In this document: positions 1 through 11,164 of the stretch, one piece after another
Layout of the letters: the number at the start of each line of letters is the position of its first letter
How positions within the stretch are numbered: position 1 is the first letter of the stretch
Assembly: GCA_963930775.1 (NCBI GenBank)
Contig: OZ005690.1
Coordinates: 1 to 64,000 of the forward strand
Length of the DNA stretch: 64,000 nucleotides
Source: Cliona cf. orientalis
Taxonomy: Eukaryota > Porifera > Demospongiae > Clionaida > Clionaidae
Direction: 5' to 3'
Position numbers and translations under genes: made by a program
The notes under the pieces: generated by a model
The model's input: the letters and a program-made list of their open reading frames with translations, nothing else
Databases searched by the model: none
What the model was told of the DNA's origin: nothing

Positions 1-1264
1 AACCCAAACCCCAAACCCAAACCCAAACCCAAACCCAAACCCAACCCAAACCCAACCCCCAAAAACCCCAAACCCAAACCCAAACCCAAACCCAAACCCA
101 AACCCAAACCCAAACCCAAACCCAAACCCAAACCCAAACCCAAACCCAAACCCAAACCCAAACCCGAACCCAAACCCAAACCCAAACCCAAACCCAAACC
201 CAAACCCAAACCCAAACCCAAACCCAAACCCAAACCCAAACCCAAACCCAAACCCAAACCCAAACCCAAACCCAAACCCAAACCCAAACCCAAACCCAAA
301 CCCAAACCCAAACCCGAACCCAAACCCAAACCCAAACCCAAACCCAAACCCAAACCCAAACCCAAACCCAAACCCAAACCCAAACCCAAACCCAAACCCA
401 AACCCAAACCCAAACCCAAACCCAAACCCAAACCCAAACCCAAACCCAAACCCAAACCCAAACCCAAACCCAAACCCAAACCCAAACCCAAACCCAAACC
501 CAAACCCAAACCCAAACCCAAACCCAAACCCAAACCCAAACCCAAACCCAAACCCAAACCCAAACCCAAACCCAAACCCAAACCCAAACCCAAACCCAAA
601 CCCAAACCCAAACCCAAACCCAAACCCAAACCCAAACCCAAACCCAAACCCAAACCCAAACCCAAACCCAAACCCAAACCCAAACCCAAACCCAAACCCA
701 AACCCAAACCCAAACCCAAACCCAAACCCAAACCCAAACCCAAACCCAAACCCAAACCCAAACCCAAACCCAAACCCAAACCCAAACCCAAACCCAAACC
801 CAAACCCAAACCCAAACCCAAACCCAAACCCAAACCCAAACCCAAACCCAAACCCAAACCCAAACCCAAACCCAAACCCAAACCCAAACCCAAACCCAAA
901 CCCAAACCCAAACCCAAACCCAAACCCAAACCAAACCCGAACCCAAACCCAAACCCAAACCCAAACCCAAACCCAAACCCAAACCCAAACCCAAACCCAA
1001 ACCCAAACCCAAACCCAAACCGAACCCAAACCCAAACCCGAACCCGAACCCAAACCCAAACCCAAACCCGAACCCGAACCCAAACCCAAACCGAACCCAA
1101 ACCCGAACCCGAACCGAACCCAAACCAAACCCAAACCCAAACCCAAACCGAACCGAACCCAAACCCGAACCCGAACCCGAACCGAACCCGAACCCGAACC
1201 CGAACCCAAACCCAAACCCAAACCCGAACCCAAACCGAACCGAACCCAAACCCAAACCCAAACC
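1..1264. repeat. Telomeric repeat tract, (CCCAAA)n / G-strand TTTGGG
   Basis: An almost uninterrupted hexamer CCCAAA fills the first 1.26 kb, with the C-rich strand running 5' to 3' inward, as expected for the left end of a chromosome. The G-strand unit is TTTGGG. The first 60 bases are irregular (an extra C run and CCCCAAAAA), and rare CCCGAA variants appear near 165 and 315. From about 930 onward CCCGAA and 5-base CCGAA variants become frequent, the usual proximal decay of a telomere. Animals normally use TTAGGG, so this is a T-for-A variant. No TTAGGG unit is visible here. Confidence 0.93.
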
Positions 1265-1907
1265 CGACCCAATACTTATTGCTCGACCCAATACTTATTG
1301 CTCGACCCAATACTTATTGCTCGACCCAATACTTATTGCTCGACCCAATACTTATTGCTCGACCCAATACTTATTGCTCGACCCAATACTTATTGCTCGA
1401 CCCAATACTTATTGCTCGACCCAATACTTATTGCTCGACCCAATACTTATTGCTCGACCCAATACTTATTGCTCGACCCAATACTTATTGCTCGACCCAA
1501 TACTTATTGCTCGACCCAATACTTATTGCTCGACCCAATACTTATTGCTCGACCCAATACTTATTGCTCGACCCAATACTTATTGCTCGACCCAATACTT
1601 ATTGCTCGACCCAATACTTATTGCTCGACCCAATACTTATTGCTCGACCCAATACTTATTGCTCGACCCAATACTTATTGCTCGACCCAATACTTATTGC
1701 TCGACCCAATACTTATTGCTCGACCCAATACTTATTGCTCGACCCAATACTTATTGCTCGACCCAATACTTATTGCTCGACCCAATACTTATTGCTCGAC
1801 CCAATACTTATTGCTCGACCCAATACTTATTGCTCGACCCAATACTTATTGCTCGACCCAATACTTATTGCTCGACCCAATACTTATTGCTCGACCCAAT
1901 ACTTATG
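1262..1907. repeat. Subtelomeric 19-bp satellite, about 34 copies
   Basis: Perfect tandem copies of a 19-bp unit (CTCGACCCAATACTTATTG) follow the last telomeric unit directly. Because 19 is not a multiple of 3 and the unit has no stop in any frame, all three forward frames stay open and encode the same 19-residue repeat offset by one period. The resulting 219-243 codon reading frames are artefacts. Copies are essentially identical, which indicates recent amplification or homogenisation. The unit contains CCCAA, so it may have been seeded from a degenerate telomere unit. Confidence 0.95.
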
Positions 1908-2690
1908 CGCAGAACCATACTTATGCGCCCCCCATGTTTTGGCCCCCCAAACCCCCCATGCTGGGCTCGAACCTAGGACCACAGTTTCTATAGTCTCCAC
2001 AGATTTGTAGGCGAGAGCATGACACAGACACTACGCTGAACAGTTACTTTTGTCATGTCTATTAAGCTTGTTTGTGTCTATCTCACTAGTCACACAAAAA
2101 TATCCCCATATCCTCCCATATTAAACTAAGTCTTTGCGTGTTGAAGATCAACGCGGAAAATTTGATTATTAAGGGGCCTAGATGAAGCGCAGCGCAGAAA
2201 AATCCATAAATTAAAAATATGCATGCATACAATATAATCTAGTAAAGTTGAGTCAAAGCCATGTGCAAGAGAGGAGAACAGCAGTTTATCACAATCCATT
2301 GACGGGCCATGGTCAATTGCATCACGCTACACCCAAGTTGTTCACACCACCAACATCCGACGGCTCCACATACCGTTAATGCAGGGGCAGCAATCCCAAC
2401 AAGAGTGGAGGACAAAGCAGTTGACCAAGGCTCGTCTCAAGCTGGAGACACAAGAGGCTACACCAACAACCAGTAGATAGCAACTCCCAAAAATCTCTGA
2501 ATAAAAAAAGATATATACATGATAAACTCAATGGATATATTTAACATTAGCATACACAAAGAAGTATGAGCCTAATCCAGTGAAGGCGAGTTAGTACACA
2601 CACAATCTCTAAAGCTGTGCTCCAAACACACATCACACACACACACACAAAGCCAACACCATGCACCAGAGTATAAGCATACCAAGAATC
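1908..2690. other. Unique subtelomeric spacer, no gene seen
   Basis: No coding signal or array is seen. Near 1963-1973 the minus strand reads GGTTCGAGCCC, a match to the RNA polymerase III B-box consensus of tRNA genes and tRNA-derived SINEs. No tRNA cloverleaf could be folded by eye. A short CA-rich tract lies near 2634-2650. Confidence 0.5.
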
Positions 2691-4890
2691 AGTGGAAAGG
2701 CCTCAAGCTAGCACCATGCACCAGTAGAATCACAACAAGAATCTGTGGACAAGTCTTAAGCCAGCACCATGCACCATATGTACCAGTAAATAAATCATGC
2801 ATAAGAACTTGCCTCAATCTAACAATGTGCACCAGTAGAAATTCCAAACAATCAAGTCGGTAGGATCATTCCAATTAAAGAACACCAGCAATAGGTGGTA
2901 GAGATGAAGACACAGTACAGCCAAGATCCCAACAATGCAGTAGATCCTTCTAATTGAAGAGCAATAGCAGTAACAAGAGTTGGCAGAGATGAAGACACAG
3001 TGCAGCTGAGAGAAAGGGTGAACAGTTGGCAGAGATGAAGACACAGTGCAGCTGAGAGAAAGGGTGAACAGCTGGCAGAGATGAAGACACAGTGCAGCTG
3101 AGAGAAAGGGTGAACAGTTAGTTTAGTTGAATGACAATGCTGGCTTTTGCTGCTCTTTAAATACTCCTCCCTCTGAGGCAAGGGCAATACAAGATCAATA
3201 TTTCCAAAAACCAACACCATGCAACAGTAGAAGCATATCAACAATCAGCAGAAAGGCCTCAGGCTAGCACCATGCACGAGTAGAAGTACAACAAAAATCA
3301 GTGGACAAGTCTCAAGCTAGCACCATGCATCATATGCACTATAGTAAAAGTACAACAAAATCATGCAAAAGAACTTACCTCAATCCAACAATGTGCACCA
3401 GTAGCAATTGAAGAGCACACAGAGAGATCAGCAAGTTCCAACAATGCAGTAGATCCTTCCAATTGAAGAGCACCTTCCAATTGAAGAGCACTAGCAACAG
3501 TTGGCAGAGATGAAGACACAGTACAACTGAGATGAAGGGTATGCAGTAGATTCTTCCAATTGAAGAGCACCTTCCAATTGAAGAGCACTGGCAAGAGTTG
3601 GCAGAGATGAAGACACAGTACAACTGATGACAATTCTGGCTTTTGCTGCTAGCAACAGTTGGCAGAGATGAAGACATAGTACAGTGGAGATGAAGGGTGA
3701 ACAGTTAGTTGACTTGAATGACAATGCTGGCTTTTGCTGCTCTTTAAATACTCCTCTCTCTGAATCATCCAGGCAAGGGCTACTGGCATGTTTTGACTGG
3801 CTGTAATTGGTTTCCACACCTTGAATTGTTCAAATCAATGTAAAACTTAATTGGATGTGTACACAAGCTGGCTGTGAGACTCTATGGTCGATGGTCAATG
3901 TAAAGCTTATTTGGAAATACTTTCCTTTCCCTTTCCCATTCCACAAGCCAACACCAAGCAATATTCAGCAGTCTCGAGCTAGCACCATGCACCAGTAGAA
4001 GCACAACAAATATCAGTGGACAAGTCTTAAGCCAGCACCATGCACCATATGTACCAGTAAATAGACAATAAAGTCATGCACGCAAAAGAACTTGCCTCAA
4101 TCCAACAATGTTCACCAGTAGAAATTCCAAACAATCCAGTCAGTAGGATCATTCCAATTAAAGAACACCAGCAATAGGTGGTAGAGATGAAGACACAGTA
4201 CAGCCAAGATCCCAACAATGCAGTAGATCCTTCCAATTGAAGAGCACCAGCAAGAGTTGGCAGAGATGAAGACACAGTGCAGCTGAGAGAAAGGGTGAAC
4301 AGTTGGCAGAGATGAAGACACAGTACAGCTGAGATGAAGGATGAAGACACAGTACAGCCAAGATCCCAACAATGCAGTAGATAATTCCAATTGAAGAGCA
4401 ATAGCAGCAGTTGGCAGAGATGAAGACACAGTACAGCTGAGATGAAGGGTGAACAGTTAGTTTAGTTGAATGACAATGCTGGCTTTTGCTGCTCTTTAAA
4501 TACTCCTCCCTCTGAATCATCCAGGCGAGGGCTACTTGTATGTTTTGACTGGCTGTAATTGGTTTCCACACCTTCAATTGTTCAAATCAATACAAAGCTT
4601 TAATTGGTTTCCACACCTTCAATTGTTCAAATCAATACAAAGCTTAATTGAATGTGCAGACAAGCTGGCTGCAAGACTATGAAATCCATTCAAAGCTTCA
4701 ATGCATGTGCATGTGCATGTGCATGTGCTTGTGCAGAGCTAAGCATGTTTAAGAATGCACCAAAGCAATACGAGCTCAATATTTTCCACTAGCCAACACC
4801 ATGCAACAGTAGAAGCATAGCAACAATCAGCGGAAAAGCCTCAAGCTAGCACCATGCACGAGTAGAAGTACAACAAAAATCAGTGGGCAA
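2690..4890. repeat. Degenerate subtelomeric minisatellite in about three higher-order blocks
   Basis: Short modules recur in shuffled order. The commonest is a 30-40 bp element around GGCAGAGATGAAGACACAGT, followed by modules containing AATTGAAGAGCA and CACCATGCACCAGTAGAA. A longer module beginning TGAATGACAATGCTGGC starts near 3129, 3717 and 4468 and marks the higher-order blocks. Stretches around 2700-2990 and 3990-4240 are close copies of each other. Minus-strand reading frames of 76-139 codons repeat the same Cys/Leu-rich words in several frames and are by-products of the repeat, not genes. Confidence 0.85.
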
Positions 4891-4902
4891 GTCTCAAGCT
4901 AG

Positions 4903-4925
4903 CATCAAACCCAAACCCAAACCCC
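4903..4925. repeat. Interstitial telomere-like tract
   Basis: About three units of the chromosome's own telomere hexamer (AAACCC) sit exactly where the minisatellite block ends and the 143-bp array begins. The orientation is the same as the terminal telomere. Confidence 0.75.
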
Positions 4926-6550
4926 TAAACTCTTCGTGGTTTTACCCGTGGTTAATGTGGTTGTCACTCACGAGGCTGCACTGATGATGTACATGCTGTT
5001 AGTTTCTTGGTATCTCTTTGGTTTAATGTGTCAATTGTTGGAACATAAATTCCCCCAAAGTGACCTCCCCTAAACTTTGTGGTTTTGCCCGTGGTTGATG
5101 TGGTTGTCACTCACGAGGCTGCACTGATGATGTACATGCTGTTAGTTTCTTGGTATCTCTTTGGTTTAAGGTGTCAATTGTTGGAACATGAATTCCCCCA
5201 AAGTGACGTCCCCTAAACTTCGTGGTTTTGCCCGTGGTTGATGTGGTTGTCACTGGGGATGTTGCACTGATGATGTACATGCAGTTTGTTTTTGTGTATC
5301 TCTTGGTCTTAAGGTGTTTATTGTTGGCACATAAATCCCCCCAAAGTGACGTCCCCTAAACTTCGTGGTTTTGCCCGTGGTTGATGTGGTTGTCACTGGG
5401 GATGTTGCGCTGATGATGTACATGCAGTTTGTTTTTGTGTATCTCTTGGTCTTAAGGTGTTTATTGTTGGCACATAAATCCCCCCAAAGTGACGTCCCCT
5501 AAACTTCGTGGTTTTGCCCGTGGTTGATGTGGTTGTCACTGGGGATGTTGCACTGATGATGTATATGCAGTTTGTTTTTGTGTATCTCTTGGTCTTAAGG
5601 TGTTTATTGTTGGCACATAAATCCCCCCAAAGTGACGTCCCCTAAACTTTGTGGTTTTGCCCGTGGTTGATGTGGTTGTCACTCACGAGGCTGCACTGAT
5701 GATGTACATGCTGTTAGTTTCTTGGTATCTCTTTGGTTTAAGGTGTCAATTGTTGGAACATGAATTCCCCCAAAGTGACGTCCCCTAAACTTCGTGGTTT
5801 TGCCCGTGGTTGATGTGGTTGTCACTGGGGATGTTGCACTGATGATGTACATGCAGTTTGTTTTTGTGTATCTCTTGGTCTTAAGGTGTTTATTGTTGGC
5901 ACATAAATCCCCCCAAAGTGACGTCCCCTAAACTTCGTGGTTTTGCCCGTGGTTGATGTGGTTGTCACTGGGGATGTTGCACTGATGATGTACATGCAGT
6001 TTGTTTTTGTGTATCTCTTGGTCTTAAGGTGTTTATTGTTGGCACATAAATCCCCCCAAAGTGACGTCCCCTAAACTTCGTGGTTTTGCCCGTGGTTGAT
6101 GTGGTTGTCACTGGGGATGTTGCGCTGATGATGTACATGCAGTTTGTTTTTGTGTATCTCTTGGTCTTAAGGTGTTTATTGTTGGCACATAAATTCCCCC
6201 AAAGTGACGTTCCCTAAACTTCGTGGTTTTGCCCGTGGTTGATGTGGTTGTCACTCAAGAGGCTGCACTGATGATGTACATGCTGTTTGTTTTTTGTATC
6301 TCTTTGGTTTAAGGTGTTAATTGTTGGCGCATATAAATTCCCCCAAAGTGACGTCCACTAATCTTCGTGGTTTTGCCTGTGGTTTGTGTGGTTGTCACTC
6401 AAGAGGCTGCACTGATGATGTACATGCAGTTTATTTTTGTGTATCTCTTCGTCTTAAGGTTTCAATTGTAGTCACTTATAAATTTCCCCAAAGTGACGTC
6501 CCCTAAACTTTGTGGTTTTCCCGGTAGTTCGTGTGGTTTTCACTCAGGAT
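4922..6550. repeat. 143-bp satellite array, about 11.5 copies
   Basis: The landmark CCCCTAAAC recurs at 4922, 5067, 5210, 5353, 5496, 5639, 5782, 5925 and 6068, a period of 143 bp after a first step of 145. The last copies, from about 6210, are more diverged. Two subtypes exist. Type A has CACGAGGCTGCACTG with a TTTCTTGGTATCTCTTTGG segment, and type B has GGGGATGTTGC with TTTTTGTGTATCTCTTGG. The order is A, A, B, B, B, A, B, B, B and then hybrids, so an ABBB tetramer of about 572 bp has been duplicated. No open frame of note is present. Confidence 0.95.
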
Positions 6551-7017
6551 GCTATGGCAGGCTACTGATCTAGAAATATGAAACAATTATAACCAACATC
6601 AAGGTATACAAACTACAAGCAATGTCGACACAAAAGATACACAACCACAAGCAATAATGTACAGAATTGCTAGACACAAAAGAAAAACTACAAGCAATAA
6701 TGTATAATTATCAACTAAAATATGCATGCATGAAGTTATTTTTCCTGTTGTTTGGCCATGTTCAACTTCATACTTGGCAAGAAAGGCTTGACATGCTTCA
6801 GTACGGGGTAGTTTATTCTTATCCAAGTAGTAACGAAAGAGTATATACATAACTGATGGACTTCATGTGTAGTCCACTTTCCTCTAAAATCCCCACCAAA
6901 CTTCAAAGGTCTGGCGCAAGTCGGAAGGAGTACCTGTGGGATAATGTAACATGCATGCATGCATACATTAATGAACCTATTAGAACTATATTATGAAACC
7001 TAAAATTACATGTCTGG
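6551..7017. other. AT-rich spacer, no gene seen
   Basis: Short reading frames on both strands lack similarity to anything recognised and have no supporting context. The words ACAAGCAATAATGTA and ATGCATGCATGC recur locally. Confidence 0.5.
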
Positions 7018-7395
7018 TACCAAAACAGGCCCCTATACCATGTATTGGAAAAATTTGATGTCATAACTCAAAAATTAATCCAAGTATGGGCGTGGTTTGT
7101 GGTTTTTTGGAATCCTCACATAAAATAACATATGTCTGGTACCAAAACATGCGCATATACCATGTATTGGAAAAGTATGACGTCATAACTCAAAAACTAA
7201 TCAAAGTATGGGCGTGGTTTGTGGTTTTTTGGAATCCTCACATAAAATAACATATGTCTGGTACCAAAACATGCGCATATACCATGTATTGGAAAAGTAT
7301 GACGTCATAACTAAAAAACTAATCAAAGTATGGGCGTGGTTTGTGGTTTTTTGGAATCCTCACATAAAATTACATATGTCTGGTACCAAAACATC
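7018..7395. repeat. 122-bp tandem repeat, about three copies
   Basis: The landmark ATGGGCGTGGTTTGTGG occurs at 7086, 7208 and 7330, a strict 122-bp period. Copies contain a CRE-like TGACGTCA core (AAGTATGACGTCATAACT). The same GGGCGTGGTTTGTGGTTT word heads the 148-bp repeat further in, so the two arrays share ancestry. Confidence 0.92.
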
Positions 7396-7957
7396 AAAAG
7401 GTGAGAATACAATATAGCCCTGCATGGTCAAGATAGGATTATGACATTGAGCAAAAACACTTTGAAATGTAGAAAATACCGCTCACCTCGAGTTGAAATA
7501 AACTCGACAAACGATTAGCAAATGGTTAAATCTCCTCTTGATATGTACAGTCGTGTGCACCTGCGTGATAAGAGTGCTGAAGTGAACCAGAATCAGACAT
7601 GCTTAATTATAGATAATTATAGGAGTGTTTATGCACCTCCATCAGCCACAATGTTACTGTACATGGCAGAGATCACCTTCGTGATGTACATGAAACAATT
7701 GTGTTTCCAGGCCCCACGACATGGACGTTGAGGTGCTTGGAGGCCCACATATTCAGAGGAAAGAAACGGTCGATGAACGAACACACAGCTACAGAACGAA
7801 CACACAGCTACAGCACCAACAGAATTCAATTGTAGAGGGTGAATGACCAGTCCGTAAATAATATTCGAAGCGACATGCAATGTGATCAAACCTACACCAA
7901 AGAAGCCGACAGAGGGCATGTTTGTGGCGAAACTGCCTCATACCTTAAAAAGTAACA
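7396..7957. other. Spacer with a 20-bp tandem duplication
   Basis: The only structure seen is a two-copy repeat of about 20 bp (GAACGAACACACAGCTACAG) at about 7775-7813. No gene is recognised. Confidence 0.5.
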
Positions 7958-8325
7958 TCCGTATGGGCATGATTTGTGGTTTATTGGAAACCTTACATCA
8001 AATTACCCTTGGTCCCGCCTTAAAACATCTGAGGGCACCCCTAAACTTTAACCACCTCCTGGAAGTACTAACGTTGGTAGAGTATGATGTCATATATTAA
8101 AAAGCAACGTCGCTATGGGCGTGGTTTGTGGTTTATCGGAATCCTCACATCAAATTACCCTTGGTCCCGCCTTAAAATATCTGAGGTCAAACCCTAAACT
8201 TTAACCACCTCCTGGAAGTACCATTAGTAGAGTATGACGTCATATCTTAAAAAGTAAGGTTCGTATGGGCGTGGTTTGTGGTTTATCGGAATCCTCACAT
8301 CAAATTACCCTTGGTCCCGCCATAT
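7958..8325. repeat. About 148-bp tandem repeat, 2.5 copies
   Basis: Copies begin near 7960, 8110 and 8262 with TATGGGCGTGGTTTGTGG or a close variant. They carry ATCAAATTACCCTTGGTCCC and end with GAGTATGACGTCATAT. The head and the TGACGTCA core are shared with the 122-bp array at 7018-7395, showing a diverged satellite family. Confidence 0.88.
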
Positions 8326-9837
8326 GTAAAAATCATCAATGGGTGAAATCCTTACAAGACACTGATTTGGACTGGTTTGAGTCGCGAGTTAGTGGCGGCG
8401 CGCATACCGAGCGCACAATCGAATATTATACAATCCATAGATTATATATTCCCCTTCCCGGGATTGGAAACGGGGCTCGTTAGCACCGTTTCACGCGGGC
8501 AGTCCGCGTAAGACGGAAGTCCAGGATAATTGATGGGCGGAGCGTTAAAGTAAGCCTGAAGCGCGGTGTGTTTATTCGACATCTTGATAGCAGTGAAGAT
8601 GACAAGGAAACTATGGCTATTGGAGGCGAAGCAAGACTGTAAGATGATCATCTGCCTTGATGGGTGAAGCAAGCTTTTTATATGCCAGTACTTGGCTGAA
8701 AAGTATAAAAACAGACCACACAGAAGTCTGAGTCTGCAATTCAAGCTGCATCCGAGTTCGATTCAACTTCTTAACCATAGATTATATTATATTCCCCTCC
8801 CCATGACTTAACTAATATAAGAGAAGTTGACTTCAATTACAAACAACAATCATTAAGACTCAAGTAGCCGCTGTTTTAGATGTTATGTTGGTTGTAAGTT
8901 AACATAATAATAATATAAATATCATCTTATACTGATAATACATTGGGTCAAAAAGAAAAAAAACCTACTGTACACTTAAAATGTGTAGCTATCATTCACT
9001 AAAAATAGTCCAAAGTAGCTTGATGTACTGCTTTTGCACTCAGTAATGATTAGGCATTCACTACTGGATCATCACTGTAGCTACCACAATAGTTTCCTTG
9101 AGTTGGTCCCTTACATGTATGAGCAGTACTGGTGTATTGTTTGTGAACTTCTGACACGGATGAATTATTGTACATCTCAGGGCAGCTGATGATTGTTGGA
9201 ACAGGTTGATATCTACAATAATGCTATGATTATCACAAACTTAATTTACTGTATCTTTACTATATATACCTGTGATTAATGTAGCCTGAGAAGCAGAGAC
9301 AGAGACCTTGTGCCGTGATTCTGGTCATGCTGCTGAACGGTAAATACAATTTCTGGATAGCAAACACCTTGATTTTTCATCTGTCAGCTGGAGCTGGCAG
9401 GCCCAGTATCACTGGTGGTTGAACCATTGGTAGAGAGGTAGATCATGTATAAACCTGTATACACATTAATAACACATGATGGTATTTACATGTAGATACA
9501 GCAACTGGGGCATGTACAGCATGATTTACCTAAAGAACCACGTTTTGTGATCTGATCTATGTTCAGAGGATAGATTTAGCCATACAGTTCTTTCTGAGAG
9601 TCATTTGGCATGTGCATGCAACAAAACATCTCCAAATGGACTAAAAGACATACAGAATGTCCATGTTAGTGTTACTGGTAAGGTACAACTGTCCCACAAA
9701 GCTCACCTAAATTCAGCTCACTGTTTTGACACCTCCATCAAGATTACAACAAAAAAACTTAATATACACTAAAAAGGAGCACACCATGCAACAGATCTCA
9801 ACAAAAGCACTACATCTACACCCTTTTAGTTCATCTC
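8326..9837. other. Non-coding spacer
   Basis: A GC-rich segment at about 8360-8425 (TTTGAGTCGCGAGTTAGTGG and following bases) is a dispersed relative of the repeat at 10557-10800. The rest is AT-rich without a supported gene. Confidence 0.45.
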
Positions 9838-10212
9838 CAGACCCGTACACAGGGGGGTTCGAACGAACCCCCCTTTTTTTGGCACCTAGCATAACACTAG
9901 AAACAATCTAGGTGTAACTTACATGCTTCTTTACACAGCTAAGCAAAGCCGAGTATTGCTTTCACCGGATGTGCAATAGATTGTATAGCCAGTGTTAATG
10001 TTATAGTAGCTAGCAGCATCAGCCTATCTGGAATTGTAAATCACTGTCAGAATGCCTCAGAATTGCCCTCAACGAGTCTAAATTTCCAATATCTTCTGGG
10101 GGAACATGCCCCCAGACCCGCCTAGGTGGGCTGTGGGCTAATGCCCACATCATACCTATCTGAGCCACGCCCCCATGTAACCCCCCTTTGAGAAAGGCTG
10201 CGTACGGGCCTG
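9838..10212. mobile_element. 375-bp MITE with CAG...CTG ends and 5-bp target duplication
   Basis: The left end reads CAGACCCGTACACAG and the right end is the inverted complement of CAGGCCCGTACGCAG, giving imperfect 15-bp terminal inverted repeats. ATCTC lies immediately outside both ends (9833-9837 and 10213-10217), consistent with a 5-bp target duplication. Inside the left end, 9852-9873 is a perfect palindrome of GGGGGGTTCG and CGAACCCCCC around AA. There is no transposase, so the element is non-autonomous. The superfamily is not certain. Confidence 0.75.
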
Positions 10213-10556
10213 ATCTCCATTGCCTACAGGTAGAGATTTTGTCCCACAAAGATTTTATCTGATGCCCTATGATGCCAAGACCTGACTTTAGGTATGAAAA
10301 CTGTGTACCCGCAGCTTGACCACGGAACATAGGCTTGGAGAGTCACTTACAGATACAAATAAACTAAAATAATGTTGTATCTTACCTTAGGAGAGCTTCC
10401 AACGACCTCAAGAGCTCATCTGCCTCACCAGCTCGTGCCCGCGCGAAGAAGTATTGTACATATGACGCTCACGTGACCGTTTCCAATCCCGGCGAGGGTC
10501 ATATATAATCCATGTACAATCATAATAATATTATTATGCATACGCGATCATTACTT
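10213..10556. other. Spacer, no gene seen
   Basis: No supported feature; the surviving reading frames are short and overlap the repeats on either side. Confidence 0.4.
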
Positions 10557-10800
10557 CTTCGAGCATCACCGATCGCGGACGACGCCGAGTCCAATATTGG
10601 CCAACATCATCCAATCTCGTTCCTATAAGTCCAAACTCAAGTTTGTGAATCCTGAAGCAGACTGGTTTGAGTCGCGAGTCGGCGCGCATACCGACCGCGC
10701 AATCGAGCATAACCGATCGCGGGCCACGCGGAGTCCAATACTGGCCATCTCGTTCCCATAAGTCCAAACTCAGTTTGTGAATCTTGAGGCGGACTCCGGC
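10557..10800. repeat. About 140-bp tandem duplication, GC-rich
   Basis: Two diverged copies each contain CCGATCGCGG, GAGTCCAATA.TGGCC and CATAAGTCCAAACTCA-type words (about 10568-10690 and 10709-10800). A third fragment lies at about 8360-8425. CpG density is much higher than in the surrounding AT-rich DNA. Confidence 0.75.
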
Positions 10801-10855
10801 TCAAACTACATTGCTGAGCGCACGATCCAATACGCGATTATTAGTGTGATTATTG

Positions 10856-10955
10856 CATGCGCACGCACGCACGCACGCACGCACACATTTGAAATTACAA
10901 TGGCATACAATACTATAAATTGAAATTACAATGGCATACAATACTATAAACATTT
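10856..10955. repeat. (CACG)n microsatellite and 32-bp duplication
   Basis: A CACG tetranucleotide run at about 10860-10885 is followed by two copies of a roughly 32-bp AT-rich unit beginning TTGAAATTACAATGGCATAC. Confidence 0.85.
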
Positions 10956-11164
10956 AATAAAACATGAAGATCAAATATGAATAATGAATGAAGAAGAGAG
11001 AAATCACAAGATATGAATAAGATAACAACCATAATAATGAATAAAAAGATGAGTGTGGTCACTACACTTAGTGACTATACAACTATGTCTCACCTATGTA
11101 TCACTCCTTGTGCAGATTCTTGCCTGGAACAACCCTGCATGACATACTAGAGCAAAATATTGAA

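Noticed and set aside
1279-2010. Three overlapping open frames of 219-243 codons
   Set aside because: They are the same 19-bp satellite read in three frames; no gene signal.
2814-4577. Several minus-strand frames rich in LCLHLCQL-type words
   Set aside because: They overlap in different frames and follow the minisatellite modules; no splice or start context.
8326-8744. Possible short genes in the GC-rich islands at 8.4 and 10.6 kb
   Set aside because: Segments are copies of one dispersed repeat; frames are not kept between copies.
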